Below, piece after piece: positions 1 to 8,698 of a stretch of 64,000 bases of DNA. The position numbers and the translations under genes were made by a program. Each line of letters begins with the position of its first letter. Positions within the stretch are counted from its first letter, which is position 1. Source of the DNA: Sphingorhabdus sp. EL138 (lineage in GTDB: Bacteria; Pseudomonadota; Alphaproteobacteria; Sphingomonadales; Sphingomonadaceae); assembly GCF_945882965.1 (NCBI RefSeq), contig NZ_CAMCWY010000012.1:1-64000 (forward strand). The letters are read 5' to 3'. The notes beneath the pieces were generated by a model. The model ran no database searches and had not been told where the DNA came from. It worked only from the letters and a program-made list of their open reading frames with translations.

Positions 1-405
<405 letters not shown>

Positions 406-742
406 TTCAAAAACCAGACTGGCACGGATAAATCCGCAAACCAGCAAGGCTCGAACTTTCAGGCGTTGTTCCTGCACAAATTACTATACATGGTGTATAG
501 GACATTATGTGCGAACAGCTAATTTTTAACCAAGCACCCGGGGCCTAAAAACCCCCGGACCTGGCGCCGTCGCCCACATGTCCCTTCATCTAAATATCAC
601 AATGTCAAAGAGCCGAACTGGTTTTACACAGTTACCACCGACAAAAAAGCGGACACCTATGGTTCCCTGATATTGCTACCAGAGGAGTAGGTGACCCGTA
701 TGTTGGCGACCGAACCGCGGAAACGCTTGCTTCCCGTCCGGT
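406..742 (-). other. rrn leader region between promoter and 16S start
   Basis: This stretch has no coding potential. On the minus strand it would be the transcribed spacer between the predicted rrn promoter and the mature 16S 5' end. It contains a boxA at 603-613, a perfect 7-bp inverted repeat with a 3-nt loop at 484-500 (CTATACA/TGTATAG), and a GC-rich hairpin at 538-558 (CCGGGG/CCCCGG). Such leaders carry RNase III processing stems and antitermination signals. I see nothing else of note upstream at 779-1008. Confidence 0.6.
603..613 (-). promoter_or_regulatory. boxA antitermination element
   Basis: The minus strand reads GCTCTTTGACA, close to the bacterial boxA consensus (TGCTCTTTAACA). 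It lies in the leader between the predicted rrn promoter and the 16S gene. BoxA recruits NusB-NusE for rRNA antitermination. Confidence 0.65.
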
Positions 743-749
743 GAGAGGG

Positions 750-778
750 CCTCTAAAGTGACTTCAGGATTCGGTCAA
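750..778 (-). promoter_or_regulatory. Putative rrn promoter (sigma-70 type)
   Basis: On the minus strand TTGACC (773-778) is followed after exactly 17 nt by TAGAGG (750-755), pointing toward the 16S gene about 340 nt downstream. The spacing is ideal, and TTGACC is a strong -35. It precedes the boxA in the correct order. Confidence 0.6.
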
Positions 779-1008
779 CCGCCATTTGCAATTTTATTAC
801 AAAAAAAATGCACTATTGTCGTAAATTGACGGTTTTCTGGGGTTTTTAGCCAATCGGGCGGCTTGCGATATCGTAGCGTGGTGTAAGGAATATGCCCATG
901 GAATGTTCCACATCCGGCTAATAATGGCTGTTTTCAGCTAGTTTGTGCGGTCGAGTCTCGGCCAATCCAATATTTGAGATAAGAATCGCTCCATCAACCC
1001 AAATCTCT

Positions 1009-1032
1009 AAAGTAAGGCTGGGTTCTCCAGCC
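1009..1032 (-). terminator. Intrinsic terminator of the 2OG oxygenase gene
   Basis: On the minus strand a 6-bp stem (GGCTGG/CCAGCC, loop of 5) lies just after the stop codon at 1039 and is followed by a T-rich tail (TTACTTT). Confidence 0.55.
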
Positions 1033-1038
1033 CCCATA

Positions 1039-1968
1039 TTATGCCTTTAGCAAGCCAATCTCTATCAACCGTTCACGCAGATAGTCATCGGCCAGAATCG
1101 GGTCGGGGTAACGATTGGGGTTTTGCGCGCTTACACATTGCGGCAAGGTCGCAATTGGAAAGTCCGACCGCAAATGCAAGAAGAAGGGCATTGAGTAGCG
1201 GCTAAACCGCGACCGCGCGCCTGTCGGGTTCGCCACACGGTGCGTCGTCGATGGCAGCATATGGTTGGTCAACCGCTGCAACATATCGCCTACATTGACC
1301 GCCAAGCCCCCTGGCGGCGGGGAGACGTCCATCCAGCTGCCATCGGGGCGAAAAATCTGCAGACCTGCCTCCTCTGCCCCCAGCAGCAGGGTGATGAGGT
1401 TAATGTCCTCATGCGCGCCTGCCCGGATGCAGCCTTCGGCATCGCCAGCTATGGGGGGATAATGCAATAGGCGTAAAATAGAGTTCCCGTCCGCTATCGC
1501 TGGATCAAACCAGTTCGCGGGTAAATCAAGATAGCGGGCAATCGAAGACAAGATCCGCGCGCCGACCTTATCCATCTCTGCAAAGAGCAGTTGAAATGTC
1601 TCCTTAAACTCAGGGACGTCCGGCCAGATGTTGGGCAGCATTGATCCGGCAAGCGGGCTGTCCGGTGCAACGTCGCGACCGACATGCCAAAATTCCTTCA
1701 GGTCATGAAAGTCCGCGCCCTTGGCAATTTCGGTTTTGAACGGTGTGTAACCGCGCTGGCCAGCGATGGCGGCGTCAAAACCCGCTCGCTTTTGCGATTC
1801 AGCTTGTTCGAACAACGCCTTCGTCAGCGCCCAAGCCTTTGCAACCAATGCGGGATCAAGGCCATGATCCACCACGGTTGCAAAACCATATGTTTGAAAC
1901 GAGCTACCAAGCTGTTGTCCAAGGGCATCGGCATCGCCGATGAGTGAAATTACGGGCATAACTGTCAT
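1039..1968 (-). CDS. 2OG-Fe(II) oxygenase, isopenicillin-N-synthase-like family
   Basis: This is a soluble iron/2-oxoglutarate-dependent dioxygenase of about 310 residues with unknown substrate. The non-penicillin N-terminal domain (VISLIGDADALG, then YGFATVVDHGL) is followed by the jelly-roll. The iron ligands are visible as HED (about residues 186-188) and a distal His in STTHRV (about 243), with the RxS cosubstrate motif RFS at about 254. The frame stays open to 2103, but that would overlap the divergent EVE gene. The Met codons at 1968 or 1959 fit the family start (MPVIS...). Neither has a clear Shine-Dalgarno sequence, so the exact start is uncertain. A terminator follows directly. It stands alone between the rrn operon and the divergent EVE gene. 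Confidence 0.85.
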   Translation of the reverse strand: MTVMPVISLIGDADALGQQLGSSFQTYGFATVVDHGLDPALVAKAWALTKALFEQAESQKRAGFDAAIAGQRGYTPFKTEIAKGADFHDLKEFWHVGRDVAPDSPLAGSMLPNIWPDVPEFKETFQLLFAEMDKVGARILSSIARYLDLPANWFDPAIADGNSILRLLHYPPIAGDAEGCIRAGAHEDINLITLLLGAEEAGLQIFRPDGSWMDVSPPPGGLAVNVGDMLQRLTNHMLPSTTHRVANPTGARSRFSRYSMPFFLHLRSDFPIATLPQCVSAQNPNRYPDPILADDYLRERLIEIGLLKA

Positions 1969-2021
1969 GGACAGCGCAATACTGCCTGCCTTAAAGGCTT
2001 GCCAGCGAAAAGGAGTGACAG

Positions 2022-2435
2022 GTGGTAAAACAATTTTGGCTAATGAAGTCGGAACCCGACGTTTACAGCTATGACGATCTGGTGGCTGAGGGCGAAGGTA
2101 CATGGGACGGCGTGCGCAATTATAGCGCCGCGAATAACTTACGTACGATGAAGGTCGGCGATGAAGCCTTTTTCTACCACAGCAATATCGGGCTTGAGAT
2201 TGTTGCCATCATCACGATCAGCCACGCGCATTTCATTGACCCCACCGATGAAAAGGCGCGCTTTGTTGCGGTGAAGGTCAAACCGTCGCGCAAATTGAAG
2301 CAACCGGTCACGTTGAAAGCTATTAAAGCGAACCCCAGCCTGGCCGAGATGGAAATGCTTCGGCAGTCACGGCTATCGGTTGCGCCGGTTCGTGCGACCG
2401 AATGGAAAGAGATATTGCAGATGGCTGGCGAATGA
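2022..2435 (+). CDS. EVE domain protein
   Basis: This 137-residue protein is a single EVE domain, part of the PUA-like superfamily thought to bind modified bases in nucleic acid. Family marks are FWLMKSEP at the N-terminus, TWDGVRNY near residue 28, and LSVAPVRATEW near the end. The start is GTG at 2022, supported by AAGGAG about 7 nt upstream. The next gene overlaps by 4 nt (ATGA at 2432-2435), so the two are probably translationally coupled. EVE proteins are widespread in Proteobacteria, usually as single housekeeping-like genes. The ligand in this organism is unknown. Confidence 0.9.
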   Translation: MVKQFWLMKSEPDVYSYDDLVAEGEGTWDGVRNYSAANNLRTMKVGDEAFFYHSNIGLEIVAIITISHAHFIDPTDEKARFVAVKVKPSRKLKQPVTLKAIKANPSLAEMEMLRQSRLSVAPVRATEWKEILQMAGE

Positions 2436-3292
2436 GCGCGCTTCGAATCGCAATATTGAGCCCAACGCCAGAATATGAAGAAAACTGGTCCCATATAAAG
2501 GCAGACTATACCCAGCTGCTCGGCGACAGTGCCAGTTTCATTGATTGGACCAAGGCGGACGACTTTAGCGGCTTTGACCTTGTCACGCCCCTGCTCGCTT
2601 GGGGCTATCCGCGTGACTGCCCGCGTTGGTTTGCTTTGCTTGACCGGTTGGAGGCGAAAAAGATCCGGGTGAGCAATCCGGTCAGCATATTGAGATGGAA
2701 CAGCGATAAGGCCTATCTGGCCGAATTAGACGCGGCCGGCATTCCTTCCGTCCCAACAATATGTAGCGCCCTACTCGACAGGGTCGCACTTGAAGAAGCG
2801 CGGAAAACCTTCAACGTCGAAACCTTAATCGTCAAGCCCCCCATATCGGGCGGAGCAGACGGAACTTTCCGATTGGAACGCGACGATGCGGTGCCGGATT
2901 CGGTCGCTGGCCAGCGCATGATGATCCAACCTTATCTGCCCAACATTACCGAAGAGGGCGAATATTCGCTCTTTTATTTCGCAGGTGTCCTCAGCCATTC
3001 CATCCTCAAACGTCCCGCCAAAGGCGACTTTCGCGTTCAGGAACAATATGGTGGTCAAGAAGAGGCCGTCACTGCGCCTGAAGGCGCGCTGACACTGGCG
3101 CAGCGCGCATTTACGGCCACGGCTAAGATAACCAAGACCCAAACATTGGCCTATGCGCGTGTCGATATATTGCGCGATGGTGACGGCGTTTTCCGCCTGA
3201 TGGAACTGGAACTTATAGAGCCATCTTTGTTCCTGCGCTTTGCGCCCGATGCAGGCGCGGCTTTTGCCAAAGCGTTAGTTACGGGGGTTTAA
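2432..3292 (+). CDS. ATP-grasp family protein
   Basis: This 286-residue protein has the ATP-grasp fold of RimK/glutathione-synthetase-like ligases. The N-terminal pre-grasp part (RIAILSPTPEYEENW) leads into a central domain with LIVKPPISGGADGTFRL (ATP-binding loop), then a C-terminal metal/ATP region ending in RLMELELIEPSLFLRF, where the acidic residues coordinate Mg. Enzymes of this type join a carboxylate to an amine or thiol, but the substrate cannot be read from sequence. The start at 2432 overlaps the EVE stop as ATGA. An upstream in-frame Met at 2402 lies inside the EVE gene and is less likely. Confidence 0.85.
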   Translation: MSALRIAILSPTPEYEENWSHIKADYTQLLGDSASFIDWTKADDFSGFDLVTPLLAWGYPRDCPRWFALLDRLEAKKIRVSNPVSILRWNSDKAYLAELDAAGIPSVPTICSALLDRVALEEARKTFNVETLIVKPPISGGADGTFRLERDDAVPDSVAGQRMMIQPYLPNITEEGEYSLFYFAGVLSHSILKRPAKGDFRVQEQYGGQEEAVTAPEGALTLAQRAFTATAKITKTQTLAYARVDILRDGDGVFRLMELELIEPSLFLRFAPDAGAAFAKALVTGV

Positions 3293-3391
3293 CCGCTGCA
3301 TCAGCCGGAACCAACGGCCACCCGCGTGGTTCCCTTGTCGTACCCGCCCGCAGTTCCCGCGAGGCCGGATAACACCGAAAGGACGTGCTTT

Positions 3392-3574
3392 ATGGGCGAG
3401 TTAACAGACAAGGCAAAGGGTCTCGGCAACGAAATCATAGGAAACATCAAGCAAGCTGCGGGTAAGGCATCGGGCAATGAGCGCCTGCAAGCCGAAGGTA
3501 TGGCGCAAGAACTAAAAGGCGAAGGCCAGAATTTTAGGGGCAAAGTAAAGGGCGTGATCGGCGACAAAGTCTAA
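3392..3574 (+). CDS. CsbD-like stress protein
   Basis: This is a 60-residue, highly charged protein of the CsbD family (YjbJ-like, general stress induced, function unknown). Typical features are GELTDKAKGLGNEIIGNIKQ followed by a second short amphipathic segment (GKVKGVIGDKV). The start at 3392 has a good ribosome-binding site (GAAAGGA). The frame is open further upstream, but without a start supported by a Shine-Dalgarno sequence. A strong terminator follows 22 nt after the stop, so it is probably monocistronic. Confidence 0.88.
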   Translation: MGELTDKAKGLGNEIIGNIKQAAGKASGNERLQAEGMAQELKGEGQNFRGKVKGVIGDKV

Positions 3575-3596
3575 GTCCCGTTCATTCCCAAGAAAG

Positions 3597-3620
3597 GGCC
3601 GCCCGCAAGGCGGCCTTTTT
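3597..3620 (+). terminator. Intrinsic terminator after csbD-like gene
   Basis: A perfect 7-bp GC stem (GGCCGCC/GGCGGCC, loop CGCAA) is followed by TTTTT. It sits between the convergent CsbD and GST genes. The A-rich left flank means it could also act, more weakly, on the minus strand. Confidence 0.85.
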
Positions 3621-3635
3621 CATGTCCGGCCTGCT

Positions 3636-4322
3636 TCAGACCTGACGATAATCGGCGGTTATCACGCCGCAATCGCGCAGCTCCGCCTCATGGCCCGCTT
3701 CGCGCCAGCTCTCCGTCAAGGCGTCTTTTTCCCACGCCAGCATCGGTGCGAGGCCAAGCATATGGTCTGCCCATTCTTTGCCCGCATGGCCCACATCCAA
3801 TCCATATGTGCGCACCCGAAATGCCACAGGCGCGAAAAAGGCATCCACCGCAGTAAAGTGGCGCCCGGCTAGAAATGGGCCGCCAAAACTGTCGAGCCCT
3901 TGCCCCCATAATTCGGTCAGGCGCGCCACGTCGCGCTTCAACGCGGCAGACATGGGCTTGGGCTGAACGCGCACCCCGACATTCATTGTGCAATCGTTTC
4001 GCAAAGCGGAAAAGCTGCCATGCATTTCCGCAACCGCGCATTGCGCCCACGCCCGAGCAGCCGGATCCGTAGGCCAGACGCCTTCGTGCAGATCGGCCAG
4101 ATATACTGTGATGCCAAGCGAATCCCACACCGTCCGCGCGCCGTCCAGAAGCACGGGCACTTGGCCAGTCGGTGAAAATGCGCGGAATGCATCATAATTG
4201 CTTGCCGCAGCAAAGGGCTCGATGCGGTCGTCAAACGGGATGCCAAGCACCGTCATCAGCACCCAAGGCCGCAAGCTCCAGCTTGAATAATTACGATTCG
4301 CGGTAATCAGCGTGTAGCCCAT
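3636..4322 (-). CDS. Glutathione S-transferase family protein
   Basis: This 228-residue cytosolic GST has an N-terminal thioredoxin-like domain. The start YTLITANRNYSSWSLRPWVLM contains the conserved Ser-rich glutathione-activating loop, and PVLLDGARTVWDSLGITVYLAD is the cis-Pro/DS glutathione-binding motif. An all-alpha C-terminal domain follows. The family conjugates or reduces electrophiles with glutathione, and this subgroup (maleylacetoacetate-isomerase-like) is broad. It is the last gene of a minus-strand run, 51 nt after the beta-lactamase-fold gene. Confidence 0.88.
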   Translation of the reverse strand: MGYTLITANRNYSSWSLRPWVLMTVLGIPFDDRIEPFAAASNYDAFRAFSPTGQVPVLLDGARTVWDSLGITVYLADLHEGVWPTDPAARAWAQCAVAEMHGSFSALRNDCTMNVGVRVQPKPMSAALKRDVARLTELWGQGLDSFGGPFLAGRHFTAVDAFFAPVAFRVRTYGLDVGHAGKEWADHMLGLAPMLAWEKDALTESWREAGHEAELRDCGVITADYRQV

Positions 4323-4373
4323 GTCAGTCGCCCTCTCAGATTCCGAAGCAAAGCCAAGCGCTTACTGATTCTG

Positions 4374-5594
4374 TTAGTCCAGTTCCAACCAGCGCGAGTC
4401 TATCCGTTTATGGTAACTGTCAAACACGGCAAATGGAATGCGGAAGGGTGTGCCCCAATTACTGTTCCACATGGCGACAACACCAACATGAGCGGCTGGA
4501 TCAAAAATCATGGTTGCGCGGTAGCCGTCAACGGCGCCGGAGTGTCCCACAAGCATATTGCCGTCATATTTGAAGCTGCGCCAGCCAAGGCCATAACGCG
4601 CCTCAGAATTAGCCTGCCGCAATGCGCCGCCATAAATCCGCGCCGTATTAACACGCGGCGATTGCGCAATCCGCAGCGTCGATTGGGGCAGCACATCGGG
4701 GCGATCGCCCATTGTCGCCTGCATCCAACGGGCAAAATCGACTATATTACTTTCAACACCCGCAGCCGCCGGGACCCGCCAATAGGTATCTTTCACGGGA
4801 CGGACGATGCGGCCATTATGCGGGCGCGCCCAATCTTTCGCATTGGTGAGGCCAGCCATGCCGAAATTGGCGCTGTTCATACCCAAGGGCAGAAAGAAGC
4901 GCTCGCTCACCGCGGCGGGGTAAGACCGCTTAGCTGCCTGCTCCAATATCTCGGTCACAGCGTCAAAGGCCACATTCTGATATGTGTGGCACGAACCCGG
5001 CTGACACTGCAACGGGGCGCTGGCCAGACTGGCACGCAGCGCACGTGGATCCTCGCCATCCTCCAACCGTTCGTCATAGGCGTTTTTGGTGAGGCCGGTT
5101 TGCTGGGAAAGCAATTGCGCGACGCTCAAACGTGATTCTGCCCCGTCGGGCAAGCGCAACGTCGTATGATGACGCGATACTGGCCGATCCAAGTCAAGGA
5201 GGCCTTCGTTCGAAAGTGTCGCGGCCATGGTCCCCGCGACGGTCTTGGACACCGAAGCCCATCGGAAAACCGTTGCGAGTGTCACCGGCACGTTGGTATC
5301 CCGGTCAATCACGCCATATGTGCGGACAAAACGCAGTTCGCCATCTTCGACAATAGCAATGGCAAGCCCCGCCATTTCCGATCTTTGGGCCATGGCCGCA
5401 AATTGTTGATCTAGTTGGGCATAATGAATTCGGCCGCGCCATTCGTCCGGCTGGTCCGGCAAATTCGTCTGCGGTTTAATAAATTTACGCAATATTGACG
5501 CGACCTGATTATCATCAGGTGCGGAGCGCATGGCATACAAGCCAGTCAGTCCCAACACTATAACCGCAATCAAGGCTGATAAAGTCCGCCACAT
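4374..5594 (-). CDS. Serine hydrolase, beta-lactamase/class C family, membrane-anchored
   Basis: This 406-residue protein has one N-terminal hydrophobic segment (residues 5-22), giving a signal anchor and a periplasmic catalytic domain. The penicillin-binding fold is clear: SVSK (SxxK) at 114-117, YQN (YxN) at 205-207 and HSG (in place of KTG) at 351-353. Such proteins act as esterases, D-amino-acid peptidases or lactamases, and the substrate is unknown. It starts only 8 nt after the scoB stop, so it is probably co-transcribed with the CoA-transferase genes. Confidence 0.87.
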   Translation of the reverse strand: MWRTLSALIAVIVLGLTGLYAMRSAPDDNQVASILRKFIKPQTNLPDQPDEWRGRIHYAQLDQQFAAMAQRSEMAGLAIAIVEDGELRFVRTYGVIDRDTNVPVTLATVFRWASVSKTVAGTMAATLSNEGLLDLDRPVSRHHTTLRLPDGAESRLSVAQLLSQQTGLTKNAYDERLEDGEDPRALRASLASAPLQCQPGSCHTYQNVAFDAVTEILEQAAKRSYPAAVSERFFLPLGMNSANFGMAGLTNAKDWARPHNGRIVRPVKDTYWRVPAAAGVESNIVDFARWMQATMGDRPDVLPQSTLRIAQSPRVNTARIYGGALRQANSEARYGLGWRSFKYDGNMLVGHSGAVDGYRATMIFDPAAHVGVVAMWNSNWGTPFRIPFAVFDSYHKRIDSRWLELD

Positions 5595-5602
5595 GTTACG
5601 GG

Positions 5603-6244
5603 TCAGATCGCAACCTCAAAATGCGCCGTTGTCTTTGCCCGCACATCGTCAACACTGACGCCGGGCGCGACCTCAATCAACGTGAACGCCGATGCTTTGT
5701 CAGCCCGCTGAAACACGGCGAGATCGGTTATGATCATATCAACGACGTTTTTGCCCGTCAGCGGTAACGTGCACGCCGGAATGAATTTGGGCGATCCGTC
5801 CTTGGCATTATGCTCCATCACCACGATGATCTTCTTGACGCCAGCAACTAGGTCCATCGCCCCGCCCATGCCCTTGATCATCTTTCCAGGAATCATCCAA
5901 TTGGCGATGTCACCATTTTCTGCCACTTCCATCGCACCTAAGACGGTCAAATCAATATGCCCGCCACGGATCATCGCAAAGCTGGCCGCGCTGTCAAAAT
6001 AGGCGGTCTGCGCAAGCTCGCTAATCGTCTGCTTACCTGCGTTAATCAGGTCGGCGTCTTCTTCGCCAGCAATGGGAAACGGCCCGATACCCAACATGCC
6101 ATTTTCCGATTGTAGGGTCACTTCGACGCCGAGCGGAATATGGTTTGCGACCAAAGTCGGAATGCCAATGCCAAGGTTCACATAATTTCCGTCGCGCAGT
6201 TCTTTCGCCGCGCGGGCGGCCATATCATCACGGGCCCAGCTCAA
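5603..6244 (-). CDS. scoB: 3-oxoacid CoA-transferase subunit B
   Basis: This is the beta subunit of succinyl-CoA:3-ketoacid CoA-transferase (SCOT), which activates acetoacetate with CoA from succinyl-CoA. It is 213 residues, the normal length. The catalytic glutamate lies in SENGMLG (Glu47). The start matters: family members begin [16 protein letters not shown], and the matching codon here is TTG at 6244, overlapping the DUF5076 stop as TTGA. The ATG seven codons in would cut off conserved residues. Subunit A is at 6567-7277, separated by the DUF5076 gene. Confidence 0.93.
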   Translation of the reverse strand: MSWARDDMAARAAKELRDGNYVNLGIGIPTLVANHIPLGVEVTLQSENGMLGIGPFPIAGEEDADLINAGKQTISELAQTAYFDSAASFAMIRGGHIDLTVLGAMEVAENGDIANWMIPGKMIKGMGGAMDLVAGVKKIIVVMEHNAKDGSPKFIPACTLPLTGKNVVDMIITDLAVFQRADKASAFTLIEVAPGVSVDDVRAKTTAHFEVAI

Positions 6245-6567
6245 TGTATCAATCCATCTTCATCGGTGGTTGGGTGCTCGGTTGGCAAATCGGTCGGGTT
6301 GGCACGCTCTGCGTCTACACCCTCCCAAATCCGCGCCAACGCTTCGGCCTCGGATATTCCATTGGCACGCGCCCAGGTTTTGGCGCCGTGGCGAATACAA
6401 TCCACCAAAGCGATGCCATAACCCGTTGGATCGCCGCCAACTGGAACAGGGTTGATAAAGCAGGTAACTGGCCGACCCTCCTTGGTCCAAACGCGCAAGA
6501 ACTCGCGGCTGTCCCCAAGCATATCGGAATAAGGCACAAGGTCGATAGGAACGGGCTTGTCCGCCAT
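6241..6567 (-). CDS. DUF5076-type protein encoded between the SCOT subunits
   Basis: This small soluble protein (108 residues) has the recognisable core [20 protein letters not shown] followed by a helical part. I assign it to DUF5076 from memory of this core, and no function is known to me. The ATG at 6567 overlaps the scoA stop, and GGGAGG lies 7 nt upstream. A GTG one codon earlier is possible. Its stop overlaps the scoB TTG start. The double overlap makes it part of a coupled three-gene unit, so a role linked to the CoA-transferase (assembly, regulation) is plausible but inferred only from position. Confidence 0.75.
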   Translation of the reverse strand: MADKPVPIDLVPYSDMLGDSREFLRVWTKEGRPVTCFINPVPVGGDPTGYGIALVDCIRHGAKTWARANGISEAEALARIWEGVDAERANPTDLPTEHPTTDEDGLIH

Positions 6568-7277
6568 CACGCATCCTCCCTTTCGCGCACAGTACGGAAT
6601 TCAATTTTTTTGTCATAAGGTGCACCAATGATCATACGCTGCACATATACGCCGGGCAAATGGATGCAGTCGGGGTCAAGGCTGCCGACTGGCACCAATT
6701 CTTCGACCTCAACCACACAAATCTTGCCACAGGTCGCGGCGGGCAGATTGAAATTGCGCGCGGTTTTGCGAAAAACTAGGTTACCGCTTTCATCTGCCTT
6801 CCAAGCTTTGATGATCGATAGGTCGGCAAATATGCCTCGTTCGAGGATATATTCCTCGCCGCCAAAATCTTTCACTTCCTTGCCATCAGCGACCAAAGTG
6901 CCAACACCCGTTTTAGTGTAAAAGCCCGGAATGCCAGCACCACCAGCGCGCATGCGTTCGGCCAAAGTGCCTTGCGGGCAGAATTCTACTTCCAACTCAC
7001 CCGCCAGATATTGCCGCTCAAATTCTTTATTCTCGCCAACATAAGACGAAATCATTTTCTTGACTTGCTTGGTGCGCAGCAGCTTGCCGATGCCTTCATT
7101 ATCAATGCCGGCATTGTTCGACACGAAGGTCAAGCCAGTGACCCCGCTGTCGCGCACGGCGTCCAACAAGCGTTCGGGAAGCCCGCAAAGACCAAAGCCG
7201 CCGCTTGCAATCAATATGTCGTTTTTCAATACGCCTTCGAGCGCCGATTTTGCATCGGGAAAAAGTTTTTTCGCCAT
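6567..7277 (-). CDS. scoA: 3-oxoacid CoA-transferase subunit A
   Basis: This is the alpha subunit of SCOT, about 236 residues. The N-terminal CoA-transferase I signature is seen as GGFGLCGLPERLLDAV, and conserved stretches such as FVSNNAGIDNEGIG and GTLAERMRAGGAGIPGFYT follow. The ATG at 7277 has GGAG 6 nt upstream and matches the family start MAKKLFPDA. An upstream TTG at 7289 overlaps this site and is unlikely. It lies downstream of the HAD gene with a 41-nt gap, where the operon may begin. Confidence 0.93.
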   Translation of the reverse strand: MAKKLFPDAKSALEGVLKNDILIASGGFGLCGLPERLLDAVRDSGVTGLTFVSNNAGIDNEGIGKLLRTKQVKKMISSYVGENKEFERQYLAGELEVEFCPQGTLAERMRAGGAGIPGFYTKTGVGTLVADGKEVKDFGGEEYILERGIFADLSIIKAWKADESGNLVFRKTARNFNLPAATCGKICVVEVEELVPVGSLDPDCIHLPGVYVQRMIIGAPYDKKIEFRTVREREDA

Positions 7278-7318
7278 GAAATGCTCCAAATAATGGACGA
7301 GACGGAACTGTCCTGCGC

Positions 7319-7978
7319 CTAGACCCCAAGTGGCGTGAAGGTCAACGCCAATAGCGCGCCTAAATCCTGCAAAGCCTGATCACCGCTTGTGACTTTAATT
7401 GCGGCCATCCCCATAGCGGCAGCCGGTTTGCAGTTGATGCCAAGGTCATCCAGGTAAATGCATTGTGAAGGCTGGACCGCCAAGGCCGCACACATCATGG
7501 CATAAATGCGCGGGTCTGGTTTGCGCACCCCTGCCTTGCTCGATTCAATGATATGGTCGAACCGTTCCATGACCGCAGAGATCGCCGCTGCTTTCTCATC
7601 ACTCCCGGCCATGCCAGCGCCTTTGCCAGACGGCACATTGTTGGTGATGCACCCAAGCGCAAAGCCCTTGGTCTTCAACACATCCAGTGCGGCCACCATA
7701 TCCGGGCGGATGTCACCCGATAGGCAGGCAATCACCGACGCGCCATCAAGCTTATGCCCCAAGACCAACGCTTCGGCGGCGAACAGCGCGTCAAATTCCG
7801 CTGCGTTGCATTCTGCCCGTTCAAACTTCGCCCAGGCATTATTGTCTGGATTGATGGAATTCACGCGCCGTACAAAATCCTGGGGCAGGCCCCTTTCCGC
7901 TTCCATGCGGTTAAAGGCCTCAAAAGGTGACGAGATGATCACGCCGCCGAAATCAAAAATTACAGTATTAAATGTCAT
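7319..7978 (-). CDS. HAD-superfamily hydrolase, class IA-like
   Basis: This 219-residue haloacid-dehalogenase-type protein has motif I VIFDFGGVI (nucleophile Asp; the second Asp of DxD is Gly, as in epoxide-hydrolase-N-terminal-like HADs). Motif II is CITNN, motif III is KAGVRKPDPRIY and motif IV is YLDDLGINC. The cap insert lies between residues 15 and 95. A Gly in place of the second Asp argues against classical phosphatase activity. The substrate is unknown. It follows the VIT gene by only 8 nt. The open frame continues upstream over that gene, but the conserved N-terminus sets the ATG at 7978. Confidence 0.85.
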   Translation of the reverse strand: MTFNTVIFDFGGVIISSPFEAFNRMEAERGLPQDFVRRVNSINPDNNAWAKFERAECNAAEFDALFAAEALVLGHKLDGASVIACLSGDIRPDMVAALDVLKTKGFALGCITNNVPSGKGAGMAGSDEKAAAISAVMERFDHIIESSKAGVRKPDPRIYAMMCAALAVQPSQCIYLDDLGINCKPAAAMGMAAIKVTSGDQALQDLGALLALTFTPLGV

Positions 7979-7986
7979 GTGATGCC

Positions 7987-8682
7987 TCAGGCGATTGTCG
8001 TGCCGAACAGCGAACCAATCGCTGCAGTCGCTGCCATTGCAATTGCGCCCCAAAAGGTCACTCGAAAAATAGCTTTGCCCATCGGCGCGCCGCCCGCTTT
8101 CGCGCCGACGCCGCCCAGAATGGCAAGGAACAAAAGCGCCGCAATCGAGACACTCCAGCTCAGATAGGAGGCAGGCGACAATGGCACCATCGCCAAGGGC
8201 AGCGCCGCGCCGATCGCGAAGGCACAAGCCGATGCCATCGCCGCCTGCACGGGTCGCGCAGCGGCATGCGTCGCCATGCCAAGCTCATCGCGCAAATGCG
8301 TCGCCAGCGCGTCATGCGCGGTCAGCTTGTCCACAACTTGTTCGGCCAGCGCCCGGTCAAGCCCGCGCGCTTCATAAATGCCGACCAGCTCTTCGCGTTC
8401 CTTTTCTGGGATAGTGGCGAGCTCTTCTGTCTCGCGGGCCCGATCGGCATTTTCGGTATCGGACTGTGAACTGACCGACACATATTCACCCGCAGCCATC
8501 GACATCGCTCCAGCCACGAGGCCAGCAATCCCGGTCATCAATACTGTCACAGGCGGAGCTTGCGCCGCCGCCACGCCAACAATCGGGCTCGCCGTCGACA
8601 CAACGCCGTCATTCGCGCCAAGGACCGACGCCCGCAACCAGCCAATGCGGTCAATGAGATGCGCTTCCTTGTGCCGAGGCAT
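7987..8682 (-). CDS. VIT1/CCC1 family Fe/Mn transporter
   Basis: This 231-residue integral membrane protein of the vacuolar-iron-transporter family has about five membrane segments. The first is preceded by the conserved HLIDRIGWLRASVLGANDGV. A cytosolic helical metal-binding domain (REKEREELVGIYEARGL) sits between TM2 and TM3, and the last three segments fill residues 135-231. It exports or stores ferrous iron or manganese. It is co-directional with the HAD and SMP-30 genes. Confidence 0.87.
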   Translation of the reverse strand: MPRHKEAHLIDRIGWLRASVLGANDGVVSTASPIVGVAAAQAPPVTVLMTGIAGLVAGAMSMAAGEYVSVSSQSDTENADRARETEELATIPEKEREELVGIYEARGLDRALAEQVVDKLTAHDALATHLRDELGMATHAAARPVQAAMASACAFAIGAALPLAMVPLSPASYLSWSVSIAALLFLAILGGVGAKAGGAPMGKAIFRVTFWGAIAMAATAAIGSLFGTTIA

Positions 8683-8698
8683 GTACCGGTTTCCAGTG

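Noticed and set aside
1960-2103. N-terminal extension of the 2OG oxygenase frame to 2103
   Set aside because: It overlaps the divergent EVE gene and lacks family similarity; internal Met codons fit better.
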